Part shown: piece by piece, positions 1 through 8,190 of the stretch
Layout: every line of letters starts with the position of its first letter
Position numbering within the stretch: position 1 is the first letter of the stretch
Assembly: GCF_000430665.1 (NCBI RefSeq)
Contig: NZ_AUML01000040.1
Location: 1 to 43,211, forward strand
Direction of reading: 5' to 3'
DNA: 43,211 bases
DNA from: Aquimarina muelleri DSM 19832
GTDB taxonomy: Bacteria; Bacteroidota; Bacteroidia; Flavobacteriales; Flavobacteriaceae
The notes under the pieces: generated by a model
Told to the model about the DNA's origin: nothing
What the model saw: the letters and a program-made list of their open reading frames with translations, nothing else
Databases searched by the model: none
Position numbers and translations under genes: made by a program

Positions 1-322
1 CCTCTCTATACTCTACTATGGCAGCATCATTAAATTTATATCTTTTTAAAGGGGGATTATCAAAAGAGTTAAAGTAAAATACCACCTCTCCTTCGCTTAA
101 ATAATAAAAATCTTCATTTTTTTTATTATGTACCGATGGCATTTGCATAAAGTACAAAAACACCTCCTCGTTATAACCTGTTATAAAAGTACATTCTATT
201 AATCCACCCAATACCATAGGGGCAGGTTTTCCTTTTTTGTCTATAAGCGTTTGGTAGAGCATGGTACAGTTTTGTAACTCTCGTACCTGACCAAAAATAG
301 TAAGTTTTGCTAGTATGCCCAT
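1..322 (-). CDS. TssD (Hcp)-like type VI secretion protein, partial
   Basis: Reading the complement from an ATG at 322 gives an open frame of 107 codons that runs off the left edge, so the C-terminus is missing. It begins MGILAKLTIFGQ and includes a GG-L-IE strand, an E-x-FLYFM segment, and K-R-YKFNDAAIVEYRE near the edge. This layout (N-terminal AKL strand, central GG, late K-F-DA--V-Y-E strand) matches Bacteroidetes TssD proteins, which form the inner tube of T6SS subtype iii. Some family members carry C-terminal effector extensions; whether this one does cannot be seen. The assignment is by remembered family pattern, not a search. It lies 43 kb from the effector-like gene at the other edge and has no T6SS structural neighbours inside the window. 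Confidence 0.72.
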   Translation of the reverse strand, partial: MGILAKLTIFGQVRELQNCTMLYQTLIDKKGKPAPMVLGGLIECTFITGYNEEVFLYFMQMPSVHNKKNEDFYYLSEGEVVFYFNSFDNPPLKRYKFNDAAIVEYRE

Positions 323-518
323 TGTAGATATGTATCTTATGATTATCGAATTATTTTGGTTTAAATTCAGCTAACAAAACAGGTTTTGGGTACGCAAAGT
401 AACGTAAAATATTGCGGCTTTTTATACGTACGTTAAAAGTTTGTGGTTTTACCATAATATTTTGTCTAATATCTTATAACAGAAGGTCTTTTATATAAAA
501 AAAGATCTACTTCGATCT

Positions 519-623
519 TTAAATTTTTAACCAAAGGCCTTGAAATTTTAACCATGAAGGTTAAAAATTCGACCTGCTGCGTTAAAAATTCTGCTTTTAA
601 GGTTAAAAATTTCGTCTTTTTAA
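519..623. repeat. Five tandem 21-bp A-tract repeats
   Basis: Units start at 519, 540, 561, 582 and 603. Each is exactly 21 bp and opens with a TTAAAAATT-like core (TTAAATTTTT, TTGAAATTTT, then three TTAAAAATT), while the second half of each unit varies. Because 21 bp is two helical turns, the A-tracts are in phase and the segment should be intrinsically bent. On the minus strand the same units give a heptad-like pattern (FLTLKAE, FLTQQVE, FLTFMVK) within a 102-codon open frame, which may or may not be expressed. Confidence 0.75.
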
Positions 624-807
624 TCAAACGGAAGGTCTTTTGAGGTAAATACATCTGTTTTGATATGCTAGCTTTAATCCAAAATCTGTAATTGTGGGGT
701 TTTGTAACAAAAAGTTTACTTCTGGCTTTTGAGTTTTTAGAAAAAAGTGCTGTTTTTAATAGATTCTTCTGCATACCTTCTGCCTTTTATTTTTTTATGT
801 AAAAGAT

Positions 808-870
808 ACCCACTTATACAAGTACCCCTACCCACTTGTTAAGTACCCCACCCCACTTAAGAAGTACCCC
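808..870. repeat. Three 20-22-bp GTACCCC/CCCACTT repeats
   Basis: Consecutive units at 808-829, 830-850 and 851-870 share CCCACTT, four to five variable bases, then AGTACCCC. The arm at 841-854 (AAGTACCCCACCCC) has a perfect reverse complement at 930-943, and a perfect 7-bp-arm palindrome (AGTACCC ct GGGTACT) sits at 863-878. Related CCCACTT copies recur at 914-920 and 1000-1006. No function is apparent. Confidence 0.7.
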
Positions 871-899
871 TGGGTACTACAACTGTTAAAGCTCGCGGT

Positions 900-986
900 A
901 ACTTTGTCAGTGTACCCACTTGCTTAGTAGGGGTGGGGTACTTCAGAACCGGGAATTTTATGCAACTTTGTCAGTGGATCCACTTG
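900..986. repeat. Direct repeat AACTTTGTCAGTG..CCACTTG
   Basis: The 23-bp segments 900-922 and 964-986 share AACTTTGTCAGTG, then differ at two or three bases, then share CCACTTG. They are 64 bp apart. A third partial copy (GTAACTTTG) lies at about 1026. They belong to the same degenerate patchwork as the CCCACTT units. Confidence 0.6.
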
Positions 987-1258
987 GTTGTATAGAAATA
1001 CCCACTTCATTACTTGGTCATCGGGGTAACTTTGCTATCTGTAGGGCAAATTTTGAGGTACAGCTTGTCTTTTTTGTAGGAGATCGTACAAAAATGGATG
1101 TCCTTAATCTCTTTTTGGATATCCAACCTAAAGAATTAATACCCCTATATAGTTTGTAACAATTCTATACCAGTATCGTCTTCTTTTTATCGAGACGAAG
1201 CAACTTATAAAAGAATGTCTTGTCTATAGTATCATAGGATCTCCTAAATTTTAGAATT

Positions 1259-2770
1259 ATGTTATATAACAAAGTATTATTTACTACTTTTTGGATTAGT
1301 CTTATAAGTACTATCGCAGTAGGACAAACTATTACGTCTAAGATAGTGGATAAAAAAACCAACCAACCCATACCTTATGCTACGATACAAGTATCTAAAA
1401 ACGAAGGAGTAATCACTAATGAAGAAGGTAGATTTAGCTTAAATCTAGGAGACAACTTTTCTAAAACAGATTCTATCTATATATCTTCAATGGGTTATGA
1501 AAAAGTGGGAATTTCGATTCAAAATGTTACTGATAGTATTATTTATATAGAGCCTAAGGCTATAGAGTTAAAAGGTGTTTTTATTTCTAATAAAAATCTT
1601 ACGGTCGATGAAATAATGGAAAATGTAGAAAATAATTTATCCAAAAATTATGATTTTAAATTATCTCATAAACGATTATTTTTTAGAGAATCTGAGTTTA
1701 ATACCGTAAAAAAACTGAAGGTTGATTTTAAAAAATCTACTATCAAAGAGCTTAATAAAAAATTTATTGATAGCGTAACCTCTATTATTCCTAAAAAATC
1801 TGAATATTATACAGAAGTTTTATGTGATTTTTATAACAGTTCTGAAAAAGCAAAACTTCATATCATTAAAGCTGCCGAACTATATGATAAAAACAATATG
1901 GGATCTATGGATGCTATATCCAAAAAGATGGAGACAATTTTTAAGGATAATGTAAAACCCGACTCCTATTTAAAAATAAAATCAGGAATATTTGGTACCA
2001 AAGTACAAGTCGACTCTATTCTCGAAAACGATAAAGAAGCTTCGGCAGTAAAAAATGAAATAGATGAGCAAAAGAAAAAAGAAGATAAAAGCAATTTTTT
2101 AAACAATCAAAAATCTGGACTAAAAAACATTTTATCCAGTTTGTTTTTTAACAAAGATGTACTATCTAATTTTATACATAAGTCCGGACGATATAATTTT
2201 GAACTTGTAGATTATACTTATATCCATGATAATAGTGTATATATTATTGAATTCTCTCCTAAATGGAGAGGAGATTTTAAGGGTACCTTATATGTAAATA
2301 CGCAGGATTTTGCAATCCTTAGAGCTGATTATGAAAATGTAAAACCTCTTAAAAACTTTAAACTTCTAGGGATAATGTATCAAGATAATCTGTATCGCAA
2401 TACCATAATCTTTACTAAAGGTCAAAATAATATTTACGATCTTAAATACTTAGAAATGCATAGAGGCAACATTTTTGGTTTTGATCGCCCTTTAAAAGTG
2501 ATCGAAAAAAACAAACACGTTAAAGGAAAGCGTAAACAAAATGAATTATCTCTTGATTTAGAAGCTTTTATGTCTAACAAGAATAAAGTAGAAATCGTAG
2601 TTTTTGATTCTAAACCCATAACCGAAACCGATTATAAAAACAGTACTGAAAACAAAAGTATACAACCTGAATATTTATCTGCTTACAATCCAGATTTCTG
2701 GAAAGGATATAACATCATAGAGCCCAATACTGCTATTAAGGAATTTACTGCTGTTCCTGAAACTGAGTAG
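1259..2770 (+). CDS. Secreted CarboxypepD_reg-like domain protein
   Basis: 503 aa. Residues 1-23 form a signal peptide ending near AVGQ. Residues about 24-100 (ITSKIVDKKTNQPIPYATIQ, then NEEGRFSL and DSIYISSMGYE) are the beta-sandwich carboxypeptidase-regulatory-like repeat that also opens many Bacteroidetes TonB-dependent receptors and DUF5686 proteins. The remainder is a mixed alpha/beta region with a charged helical stretch around residues 245-280 and beta-rich sequence from about 310. No transmembrane barrel or TonB-dependent plug is evident, so this is probably a periplasmic or surface protein rather than a transporter. A terminator-like hairpin follows at 2837, so it is likely monocistronic. 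Its exact role is unknown. Confidence 0.8.
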   Translation: MLYNKVLFTTFWISLISTIAVGQTITSKIVDKKTNQPIPYATIQVSKNEGVITNEEGRFSLNLGDNFSKTDSIYISSMGYEKVGISIQNVTDSIIYIEPKAIELKGVFISNKNLTVDEIMENVENNLSKNYDFKLSHKRLFFRESEFNTVKKLKVDFKKSTIKELNKKFIDSVTSIIPKKSEYYTEVLCDFYNSSEKAKLHIIKAAELYDKNNMGSMDAISKKMETIFKDNVKPDSYLKIKSGIFGTKVQVDSILENDKEASAVKNEIDEQKKKEDKSNFLNNQKSGLKNILSSLFFNKDVLSNFIHKSGRYNFELVDYTYIHDNSVYIIEFSPKWRGDFKGTLYVNTQDFAILRADYENVKPLKNFKLLGIMYQDNLYRNTIIFTKGQNNIYDLKYLEMHRGNIFGFDRPLKVIEKNKHVKGKRKQNELSLDLEAFMSNKNKVEIVVFDSKPITETDYKNSTENKSIQPEYLSAYNPDFWKGYNIIEPNTAIKEFTAVPETE

Positions 2771-2836
2771 ATGTATAGTAAAACTTGGGTTTCATTATCA
2801 ATATCGATTCTGTCTATTGTATTTTAGAATAATTAT

Positions 2837-2862
2837 AAAGTTGAGGTGCTTACAACTTTTTT
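2837..2862 (+). terminator. Rho-independent terminator after the 1259 gene
   Basis: AAAGTTG (2837-2843) pairs perfectly with CAACTTT (2853-2859) across a 9-nt loop and is followed by further T residues, 66 bp after the stop codon at 2770. Confidence 0.55.
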
Positions 2863-3010
2863 ACTATATATAGTAACACGAATAATACATCAATACTTAA
2901 GCCCCCTTCTTAACTTAAGTATAATAATATCTCCTAGTTTACAACAATTCTATAACATAGATAATATTTACTCTTAATTTCAAAGAAATATTAATTCACT
3001 TCCTTTACTA

Positions 3011-3018
3011 TATATTTG
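3011..3018 (+). promoter_or_regulatory. Bacteroidetes -7 box for the oxidoreductase/ATP-grasp/MFS operon
   Basis: TATATTTG is an exact TAnnTTTG match 50 bp before the ATG at 3068. No clear -33 TTTG is visible, so support rests on the -7 box and its position. Confidence 0.45.
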
Positions 3019-3067
3019 ATTATCATTTTTATAACATCAATTTAAGCCAACTTAAATAATAATAATT

Positions 3068-4483
3068 ATGAATATTTGTATAATAGGAGGAGGAGCATCT
3101 TCTGTACTTATTTTAAATAGAATTCTTAAAAAACATCACGAATTTAAAAATACAGAGATTGTTATTTATGAAACAAGACCAGCTATTGGCCCAGGTTTAG
3201 CCTATAACGAAAATAATGGATATCGTATTTTAAATACTTCTCCCAACAAAATGAGTATAGGAGAGGATAAATATGATTATGTAAGCTGGTGTCTAGACCA
3301 AAATAAAAATGAATTATTAAGGAAAACTTATGGTAAATATCTAGAATATAAATTTTTAGAAATATGCAAAGAATTACACCATCATAATATTATAGTTAAT
3401 GCTAAACATGAAGAGGTAAGAGATATAAAAATTCAAGAAGATAAAGTGTGTATAAAAGCTGTTTTTTCAAATAGTTACTATAATATAGGCATAATTGCAA
3501 GTGGTGGTATTATTAATGAACCTTTTAGTTTTCTTCAAAAATCTGATAGATACTTTTCATTTTTAAATTTTTTAGATTTTGATAAAATATTATCTAATAA
3601 TGCCAAAACCGTTGGAGTTATTGGCACTGGCCAAAGTGCAGTAGATGTTTCTTTGATGCTACAAAATAAAGGGTATACAGGTAAAATAATTATGTTTTCC
3701 AAAAAAGGTGTTTTACCAAAAGTTCGTCCAGATAATATTCTTACAGATGATTTTAATGAAGAATTAGAAAAACTTATCAATACCAATAAAACATCTCTTC
3801 ATGATCTTATTAAGTTTTCAACTTCTAATATAGAATTTGGTATCGCAGATGAATATCAGGATTGGAAAAAATTCATTAAAGAAATAGAAGAGTCCAGAAA
3901 AAGCTTACCTAGATGGAATAAGCTTATGAACCAATTTACACCTCATATTATCCAATTGTGGAGTAAACTAAGTGAAAAAGATAAAAAGATTTTTAAACTC
4001 AAATTTCTTGAAACAACTCAAAGATTGAGAGGAGGCATCCCTTTATTTAGTGGTGAAAAAATCCTAAAATTAATTTCTAATGAGCAACTTAATGTTATTA
4101 AAGATATTAATAAAATAGAAATTTTAGAAGATGGGTTTTCTATACATCATCTGGAAGGAGAAAAATTTGAAGTTGATTTTATAATCAACGCTGCTGGTAT
4201 TTCTGCAAATGGAGTGTTTAAAATCATAAACGGATTATTAAAAAACAGAAATGTTTTAATGAGCGAATATGGAGGCATAGAAGTAGATATAGCAACTAAC
4301 CAACTTATAGATCATAATCACAATGCTATCAAAAACCTCTATGCTATCGGTTATCCAACAAAAGGTGTTTGCCAATTTGTAAACTCTATTGAGTTTTTAA
4401 AAACATTTGCAGACAGAATTATCAATAGTATAATAGTCGAAAAGAATAGCAAATTAAAAACTGTATCAGAAAATTTTATTTAA
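3068..4483 (+). CDS. FAD/NAD(P)-binding oxidoreductase (NAD_binding_9-like)
   Basis: 471 aa. The N-terminus MNICIIGGGASS is a dinucleotide-binding GxGxxS turn (FAD). GPGLAYN at about residues 42-48 and the ILNTSP segment that follows are typical of the PF13454 type. A second Rossmann turn, VGVIGTGQSAVDVSLML at about residues 182-198, would bind NAD(P)H, and INAAG near residue 376 closes the FAD fold. The family includes uncharacterised oxidoreductases and distant relatives of N-hydroxylating and Baeyer-Villiger monooxygenases; the substrate cannot be read from sequence. It is first in an operon with an ATP-grasp ligase (2 bp downstream) and an MFS exporter, suggesting it oxidises an amino-acid-like precursor or product. 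That role is inference. Confidence 0.75.
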   Translation: MNICIIGGGASSVLILNRILKKHHEFKNTEIVIYETRPAIGPGLAYNENNGYRILNTSPNKMSIGEDKYDYVSWCLDQNKNELLRKTYGKYLEYKFLEICKELHHHNIIVNAKHEEVRDIKIQEDKVCIKAVFSNSYYNIGIIASGGIINEPFSFLQKSDRYFSFLNFLDFDKILSNNAKTVGVIGTGQSAVDVSLMLQNKGYTGKIIMFSKKGVLPKVRPDNILTDDFNEELEKLINTNKTSLHDLIKFSTSNIEFGIADEYQDWKKFIKEIEESRKSLPRWNKLMNQFTPHIIQLWSKLSEKDKKIFKLKFLETTQRLRGGIPLFSGEKILKLISNEQLNVIKDINKIEILEDGFSIHHLEGEKFEVDFIINAAGISANGVFKIINGLLKNRNVLMSEYGGIEVDIATNQLIDHNHNAIKNLYAIGYPTKGVCQFVNSIEFLKTFADRIINSIIVEKNSKLKTVSENFI

Positions 4484-4484
4484 T

Positions 4485-5744
4485 ATGAAATTACAAGCTA
4501 TTTTATTATCCTCAAGAGGGATTAAGTTTTTGGGATCAAAAATTTTTGAAAAAACGGATGTTCATTTAATTTGTAGTACAAAACAGGAAGAATCCATCCC
4601 ACAATTTATACAAGATAAATTAAAGAAAAAATACATTGTAGAAGAAAATTTTAATAAAACTACAATGGTTATGGAGTACAATAAAGATGAGGTAATTCGA
4701 ATTTTCGAAAAACTTTTGAAAGAATTTTCAGTACAAAATATCAGAGTCATTTGTAGCCAAGAAGCTAATCTAGAACTAGCTTCAAATATACGAGATAGAT
4801 TTTCAATAAAATATGGTTTAAAACCAGATTCACTTGTGTTTTTCAGAGATAAGATCAAAATGAAAAAGAAACTTTTGAATAATGAGATAAGAGTACCAAA
4901 ATTTTTAGAAGAAATACCAAAACTAGAAAAAAATCAAAACTTGTTTAAAGAGTTACAATCATTTTTCAATAGCCCAATGGTTATTAAACCTAGGTTTTCT
5001 GTAGGAAGCAGAGGTGTTTATAAAATAAGAAAAGAAAAAGATCTTATAGATTTTTTAAACGACTGTCGAGACGAAATACACCTTTATGAAGTAGAAGAAC
5101 TGATAGAAGGAGATATGTATTATTGTGATTTTGTAATCCAAAACAGAGAGATTCTGGTAGAACTGGTTTCCAAATATAGTTTCAATACTACAGATTTTCA
5201 AAAGGGTAAAAATCTAGGTTCTACTCCTTTATTAAACAAAGATCCATTAACACAACGTCTGCTTGGTTTTGCAAGAGAGGTACTCAATTCTTTTGGAAAC
5301 ATAGATGGTTGTTTTCATATGGAACTGTTTTTAAGCATATCCAATGAAATTGTTTTCTTGGAAATAGGTGCAAGACCCCCAGGAATATTAGCCGTTCCTG
5401 TTTATATAGATACTTTTGATATTAATTTATTAGAAATGGATTTCTTTATCCAGACAGGTCTTCCTATAGAGCAAAAAAACATTATTTTAGAATCTAATAA
5501 TTATTCATTTTTTATGATGTTTCCTAAATTGAGTGGGAAAATTGAAGCCTTAAATCATCCAGAATTAGACAGTAAATATAATTTAAACTGGAAGGTTAAG
5601 GTTGGAGAAGTTACTCAAAAAACAGATACAAATATTAACTATGCAGGTGTAATTCAAGTATGGAATGAGGATTATGATAATTTACAAATTGATTTTGAAT
5701 ATTTAAAAAATGAATTTATCCCAATCCAATACAGTACAAACTAA
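4485..5744 (+). CDS. ATP-grasp ligase (carboxylate-amine/peptide ligase type)
   Basis: 419 aa. Features in order: a preATP-grasp region (about 1-110); a lid with MVIKPRFSVGSRGVYKI at about residues 165-181, the ATP-binding lysine and glycine loop; EVEELIEGDMYYCDF at about 205-219; HMELF followed by VFLEIGARPPG near residues 282-302, the metal-binding acidic and Asn/Arg-type motifs. This arrangement is that of BacD/L-amino-acid ligase relatives, which activate a carboxylate as acyl phosphate and join it to an amine. It begins 1 nt after the oxidoreductase stop and overlaps the MFS gene by 35 nt, so the three products are probably made together. The substrates are unknown. Confidence 0.75.
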   Translation: MKLQAILLSSRGIKFLGSKIFEKTDVHLICSTKQEESIPQFIQDKLKKKYIVEENFNKTTMVMEYNKDEVIRIFEKLLKEFSVQNIRVICSQEANLELASNIRDRFSIKYGLKPDSLVFFRDKIKMKKKLLNNEIRVPKFLEEIPKLEKNQNLFKELQSFFNSPMVIKPRFSVGSRGVYKIRKEKDLIDFLNDCRDEIHLYEVEELIEGDMYYCDFVIQNREILVELVSKYSFNTTDFQKGKNLGSTPLLNKDPLTQRLLGFAREVLNSFGNIDGCFHMELFLSISNEIVFLEIGARPPGILAVPVYIDTFDINLLEMDFFIQTGLPIEQKNIILESNNYSFFMMFPKLSGKIEALNHPELDSKYNLNWKVKVGEVTQKTDTNINYAGVIQVWNEDYDNLQIDFEYLKNEFIPIQYSTN

Positions 5745-6912
5745 AAAATTAAAGGCTTATACTCCTTTGCTAGCTTCAATTTTAATATTAATTGTGGCAC
5801 AATTGGGTATAAGTCTTTATTTGGTTGCTTTACCAGAAATAGCACTTTTTTATAAAACAGATCAAAACACGGTTGCTGCTACGCTCTATGCATATCTTTT
5901 ACCGTATGGGGTTTCTCAACTTCTATTTTCAGTGGTCTCACTTAGATTAGGTTTTAACAAAAGTATCTGTATAGGGTTTGCAATATACTGTTTAGGCATT
6001 GTGATTCTAATCTTTTCTACAAACATTGAATTATTTACCTTTTCTAGAGTTATTCAAGGATTTGGTGCAGGAATTTTGTCTATTATCGTAAAGCTTACTA
6101 TCAAAGATAAGTATAAAGGAAATCAAATTAATATTGCCTTTTCTTATCTAGAGATGTTTGCTACCATTACTCCTGCATTAGCACCATTATTAGGTTCTTT
6201 TTTAATTAAAAACTATGAATGGCGATTTTTATTCGTTTTTATGTTATTGCTTGCAGGACTGATCTTCTTTATTGTATACCTTATTAAAATCAAATTAACA
6301 GAGAATTCTAATTTAAGTATTGTAAAAGGGTTTAAAGACTATGGTCTGGTAATACAAAGTAAAAAGTATTTATTAAGTATACTCGCCATTCTATTGGTTT
6401 ATTCTACGATATTAATTTACTTATCTGGTTCTTCATTTTTATTCATATCCAAATTTAGGCTTTCTCCTTCTTCATATGGATATGTTATGATTTTACCAGC
6501 TATTGGTACGTTTTTAGGTTCCAATCTTTCTGCTTGGATGATTAATAAGTCTTTTTCTGATTTAATTTTTAAAATTGGATTAACCCTTACCTTTTTATCT
6601 GGCTTTTTTATGATAGTAGGCTATGCTATTCTAAATACTTTAACTTGGGTTTCATTATTAATATCGATTCTGTCTATTGTTTTAATATCTATTTCATATG
6701 GGCTCTTATTTCCAAACATCATTGCTAAAATTATCAAGTTGAAATTAGGAAACTCAGGAGCTGATATTGCTTTAGCAAGCAGCATACAATTAATAGGTGC
6801 CTCTATTATCAATTTATTATTAACACAAGTACAATTTGATTGGCAGTTAATGATGGGAGTATTATTTATGATCGTTGGAGCAATCTTAGTTTATTTATTA
6901 AAAAGATTATAG
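5710..6912 (+). CDS. MFS transporter, Bcr/CflA-like exporter
   Basis: 400 aa with about 12 hydrophobic segments starting at LLASILILIVAQLGI. A short basic stretch after TM2 and the R-I-QGFGAG segment in TM4 (SRVIQGFGAGILS) resemble drug:H+ antiporters of the Bcr/CflA group. The chosen start at 5710 lies within the last 35 nt of the ATP-grasp gene; the N-terminus MNLSQSNTVQTKKLKAYTP is a plausible cytosolic leader. By position it probably exports the product of the two upstream enzymes. Its stop lies inside an AT-only inverted repeat shared with the convergent GNAT gene. Bases 6642-6680 recur at 2782-2820. Confidence 0.8.
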   Translation: MNLSQSNTVQTKKLKAYTPLLASILILIVAQLGISLYLVALPEIALFYKTDQNTVAATLYAYLLPYGVSQLLFSVVSLRLGFNKSICIGFAIYCLGIVILIFSTNIELFTFSRVIQGFGAGILSIIVKLTIKDKYKGNQINIAFSYLEMFATITPALAPLLGSFLIKNYEWRFLFVFMLLLAGLIFFIVYLIKIKLTENSNLSIVKGFKDYGLVIQSKKYLLSILAILLVYSTILIYLSGSSFLFISKFRLSPSSYGYVMILPAIGTFLGSNLSAWMINKSFSDLIFKIGLTLTFLSGFFMIVGYAILNTLTWVSLLISILSIVLISISYGLLFPNIIAKIIKLKLGNSGADIALASSIQLIGASIINLLLTQVQFDWQLMMGVLFMIVGAILVYLLKRL

Positions 6913-6925
6913 TTTTTTTAATAAA
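6894..6925. terminator. Bidirectional AT-rich hairpin between convergent genes
   Basis: TTTATTAAAA (6894-6903) pairs with TTTTAATAAA (6916-6925), A6904 can pair with T6915, and the loop contains the MFS stop codon. T runs follow on both strands. The stem has no G or C, so strength is doubtful. Confidence 0.4.
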
Positions 6926-7500
6926 ATAGATTTTACAGTATCAAACCATTCATTTTTGAGTATACTAAGGATCATACTATCTCTTCTTCCATTTTCAATT
7001 GTATAATTGCTTCTTAAAATACCTTCTGGGGTTGCTCCAATACTTTTTAAGGCATTTATGCTTCTTATGTTATTACGATCTACTTTAAACTCTATTCGCT
7101 CTACCTGCATCTGTTCAAACGCGAACTCAAGTAATAAAAATTTGCAATGTTTATTTAATCCTGTTCCTTGAAAATTTTTTCCATACCAAGTATATCCTAT
7201 TCCTGCTGTTTTATGAAAAACTTTTATATCATAAAACCGAGTGCAGCCAGCATATCTATTTGTTCTTTTATCATATATAATAAAAGGATAAGAGTCTTCT
7301 TTTTCTCTAGCTTTTATAGCAGAGTTTATGTATCGAATAAGGTTTTCTTTACTATTAGGAGGAAACAGTGAATGTTGCCAAATCTCAGGTTCTTGAATTG
7401 CAAAATATAATAGATTATCAAAATCTTCTTGAGTTATTGGTCGTAGTAAAATAACTTCATTTTCAATAGCGTAGTATTGATCAAATTTTAAATGGATCAT
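6907..7500 (-). CDS. GNAT N-acetyltransferase, RimJ/RimL type
   Basis: 197 aa. LRPITQEDFDNLLYF at the N-terminus, the central AGCTRFYDI strand and IGYTWYGKNFQGTGLNK (acetyl-CoA pyrophosphate loop, a Q/R-x-x-G-x-G/A variant) are typical of RimJ/RimL-like acetyltransferases, as is VERIEFKVDRNNIRSINAL with its Asn-Ser near the C-terminus. These enzymes acetylate protein N-termini, amino acids or small amines. It converges on and overlaps the MFS gene by 6 nt. If the neighbouring operon makes an amino-acid-derived compound, self-protection by acetylation is possible, but convergent orientation alone does not show a link. Confidence 0.8.
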   Translation of the reverse strand: MIHLKFDQYYAIENEVILLRPITQEDFDNLLYFAIQEPEIWQHSLFPPNSKENLIRYINSAIKAREKEDSYPFIIYDKRTNRYAGCTRFYDIKVFHKTAGIGYTWYGKNFQGTGLNKHCKFLLLEFAFEQMQVERIEFKVDRNNIRSINALKSIGATPEGILRSNYTIENGRRDSMILSILKNEWFDTVKSILLKKL

Positions 7501-7555
7501 TTCATCTTAATTTAATGCTTCAAACACTTAAAAATAGAACAAAAAATTGATAGTT

Positions 7556-8137
7556 TTATTTATAAAAATTCATTTCATCTATATACTTCCAGACTGTAGC
7601 AGGAAGTAGTGGTCTTATATTTTTACCCTCGGCAATAGATTTACGAATAAAAGTTGAGGAAATCTCCATAATAGGAGCGTTAATCCGTTGTATTTTAGAA
7701 TGGTTAGAAAATTGTGTTTTCACTACTCCTTCTGCGATTCGAGGATATACATAAACATTGTGTTTTTCAAGAATTACTTCATAGTTTTTCCACTTATGAA
7801 AACTCTTTAGGTTGTCTTCTCCCATGATAAGGTGAAACTCTTTATCTGGGTATTTTTCTTGAAGATGTACAAGTGTATGCACTGTATAATTAGGCTGAGG
7901 CAACTTAAACTCTACATCACTTGGTTTTAATTTGGGGTAGGATTCTATTGCTCTATATACCATTTCAAGACGGTGATAATTATCCAGTAGTGTTTTTTTC
8001 TTTTTATGAGGATTATGTGGGGTAACAACCATCCATATTTCATCCAAATCAGAAAATTCAGCCATATGATTAGCTATTGTTAAATGACCAATATGAATAG
8101 GGTTGAACGTTCCGAAATACAAACCGATTTTTTTCAT
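7556..8137 (-). CDS. nadD: Nicotinate-nucleotide adenylyltransferase
   Basis: 193 aa, the normal length. It transfers AMP from ATP to nicotinate mononucleotide in NAD synthesis. The nucleotidylyltransferase motif GTFNPIHIGHL is at residues 9-19 and the ISSTFIRKSI motif near the C-terminus, both hallmarks of NadD. It is the last gene of a minus-strand run yicC-gmk-nadD, 53 bp after gmk; this order recurs in Bacteroidetes. Confidence 0.95.
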   Translation of the reverse strand: MKKIGLYFGTFNPIHIGHLTIANHMAEFSDLDEIWMVVTPHNPHKKKKTLLDNYHRLEMVYRAIESYPKLKPSDVEFKLPQPNYTVHTLVHLQEKYPDKEFHLIMGEDNLKSFHKWKNYEVILEKHNVYVYPRIAEGVVKTQFSNHSKIQRINAPIMEISSTFIRKSIAEGKNIRPLLPATVWKYIDEMNFYK

Positions 8138-8190
8138 AAAAAAAGAAGGTTTTTACCTAGCTTAAAAGCTGGTTTTTGATTACTAGATAA

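Larger units (their letters stand above)
323..1258. other. 936-bp stretch without a convincing gene, repeat-rich
   Basis: Between the TssD-like start and the CarboxypepD_reg gene I find no open frame I trust. It contains a 21-bp repeat array (519-623), three 20-22-bp GTACCCC/CCCACTT repeats (808-870), a 14-bp perfect inverted repeat (841-854 with 930-943), a short palindrome (863-878) and a 23-bp imperfect direct repeat (900-922 and 964-986). The open frames at 466-774 (minus) and 920-1159 (plus) look like by-products of this repetitive sequence. The last ~100 bp should hold the promoter of the 1259 gene. Confidence 0.6.
2771..3067. other. Intergenic region with a copied piece of the MFS gene
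   Basis: Positions 2782-2820 match 6642-6680, inside the MFS transporter gene, at 38 of 39 bases in the same orientation. After it come a hairpin terminator (2837-2862), a 20-bp segment (2935-2954) that matches 1150-1169 at 18 of 20 positions, and a TATATTTG promoter box (3011-3018). There is no gene here. Confidence 0.65.

Noticed and set aside
466..774. 102-codon frame on the minus strand
   Set aside because: Its C-terminal half is generated by the 21-bp A-tract repeats and its composition is Lys/Phe-rich with no recognisable family. It is kept only as a possibility under the repeat entry.
920..1159. 79-codon plus-strand frame
   Set aside because: It starts with a non-ATG codon, overlaps degenerate repeats and shows no family features.
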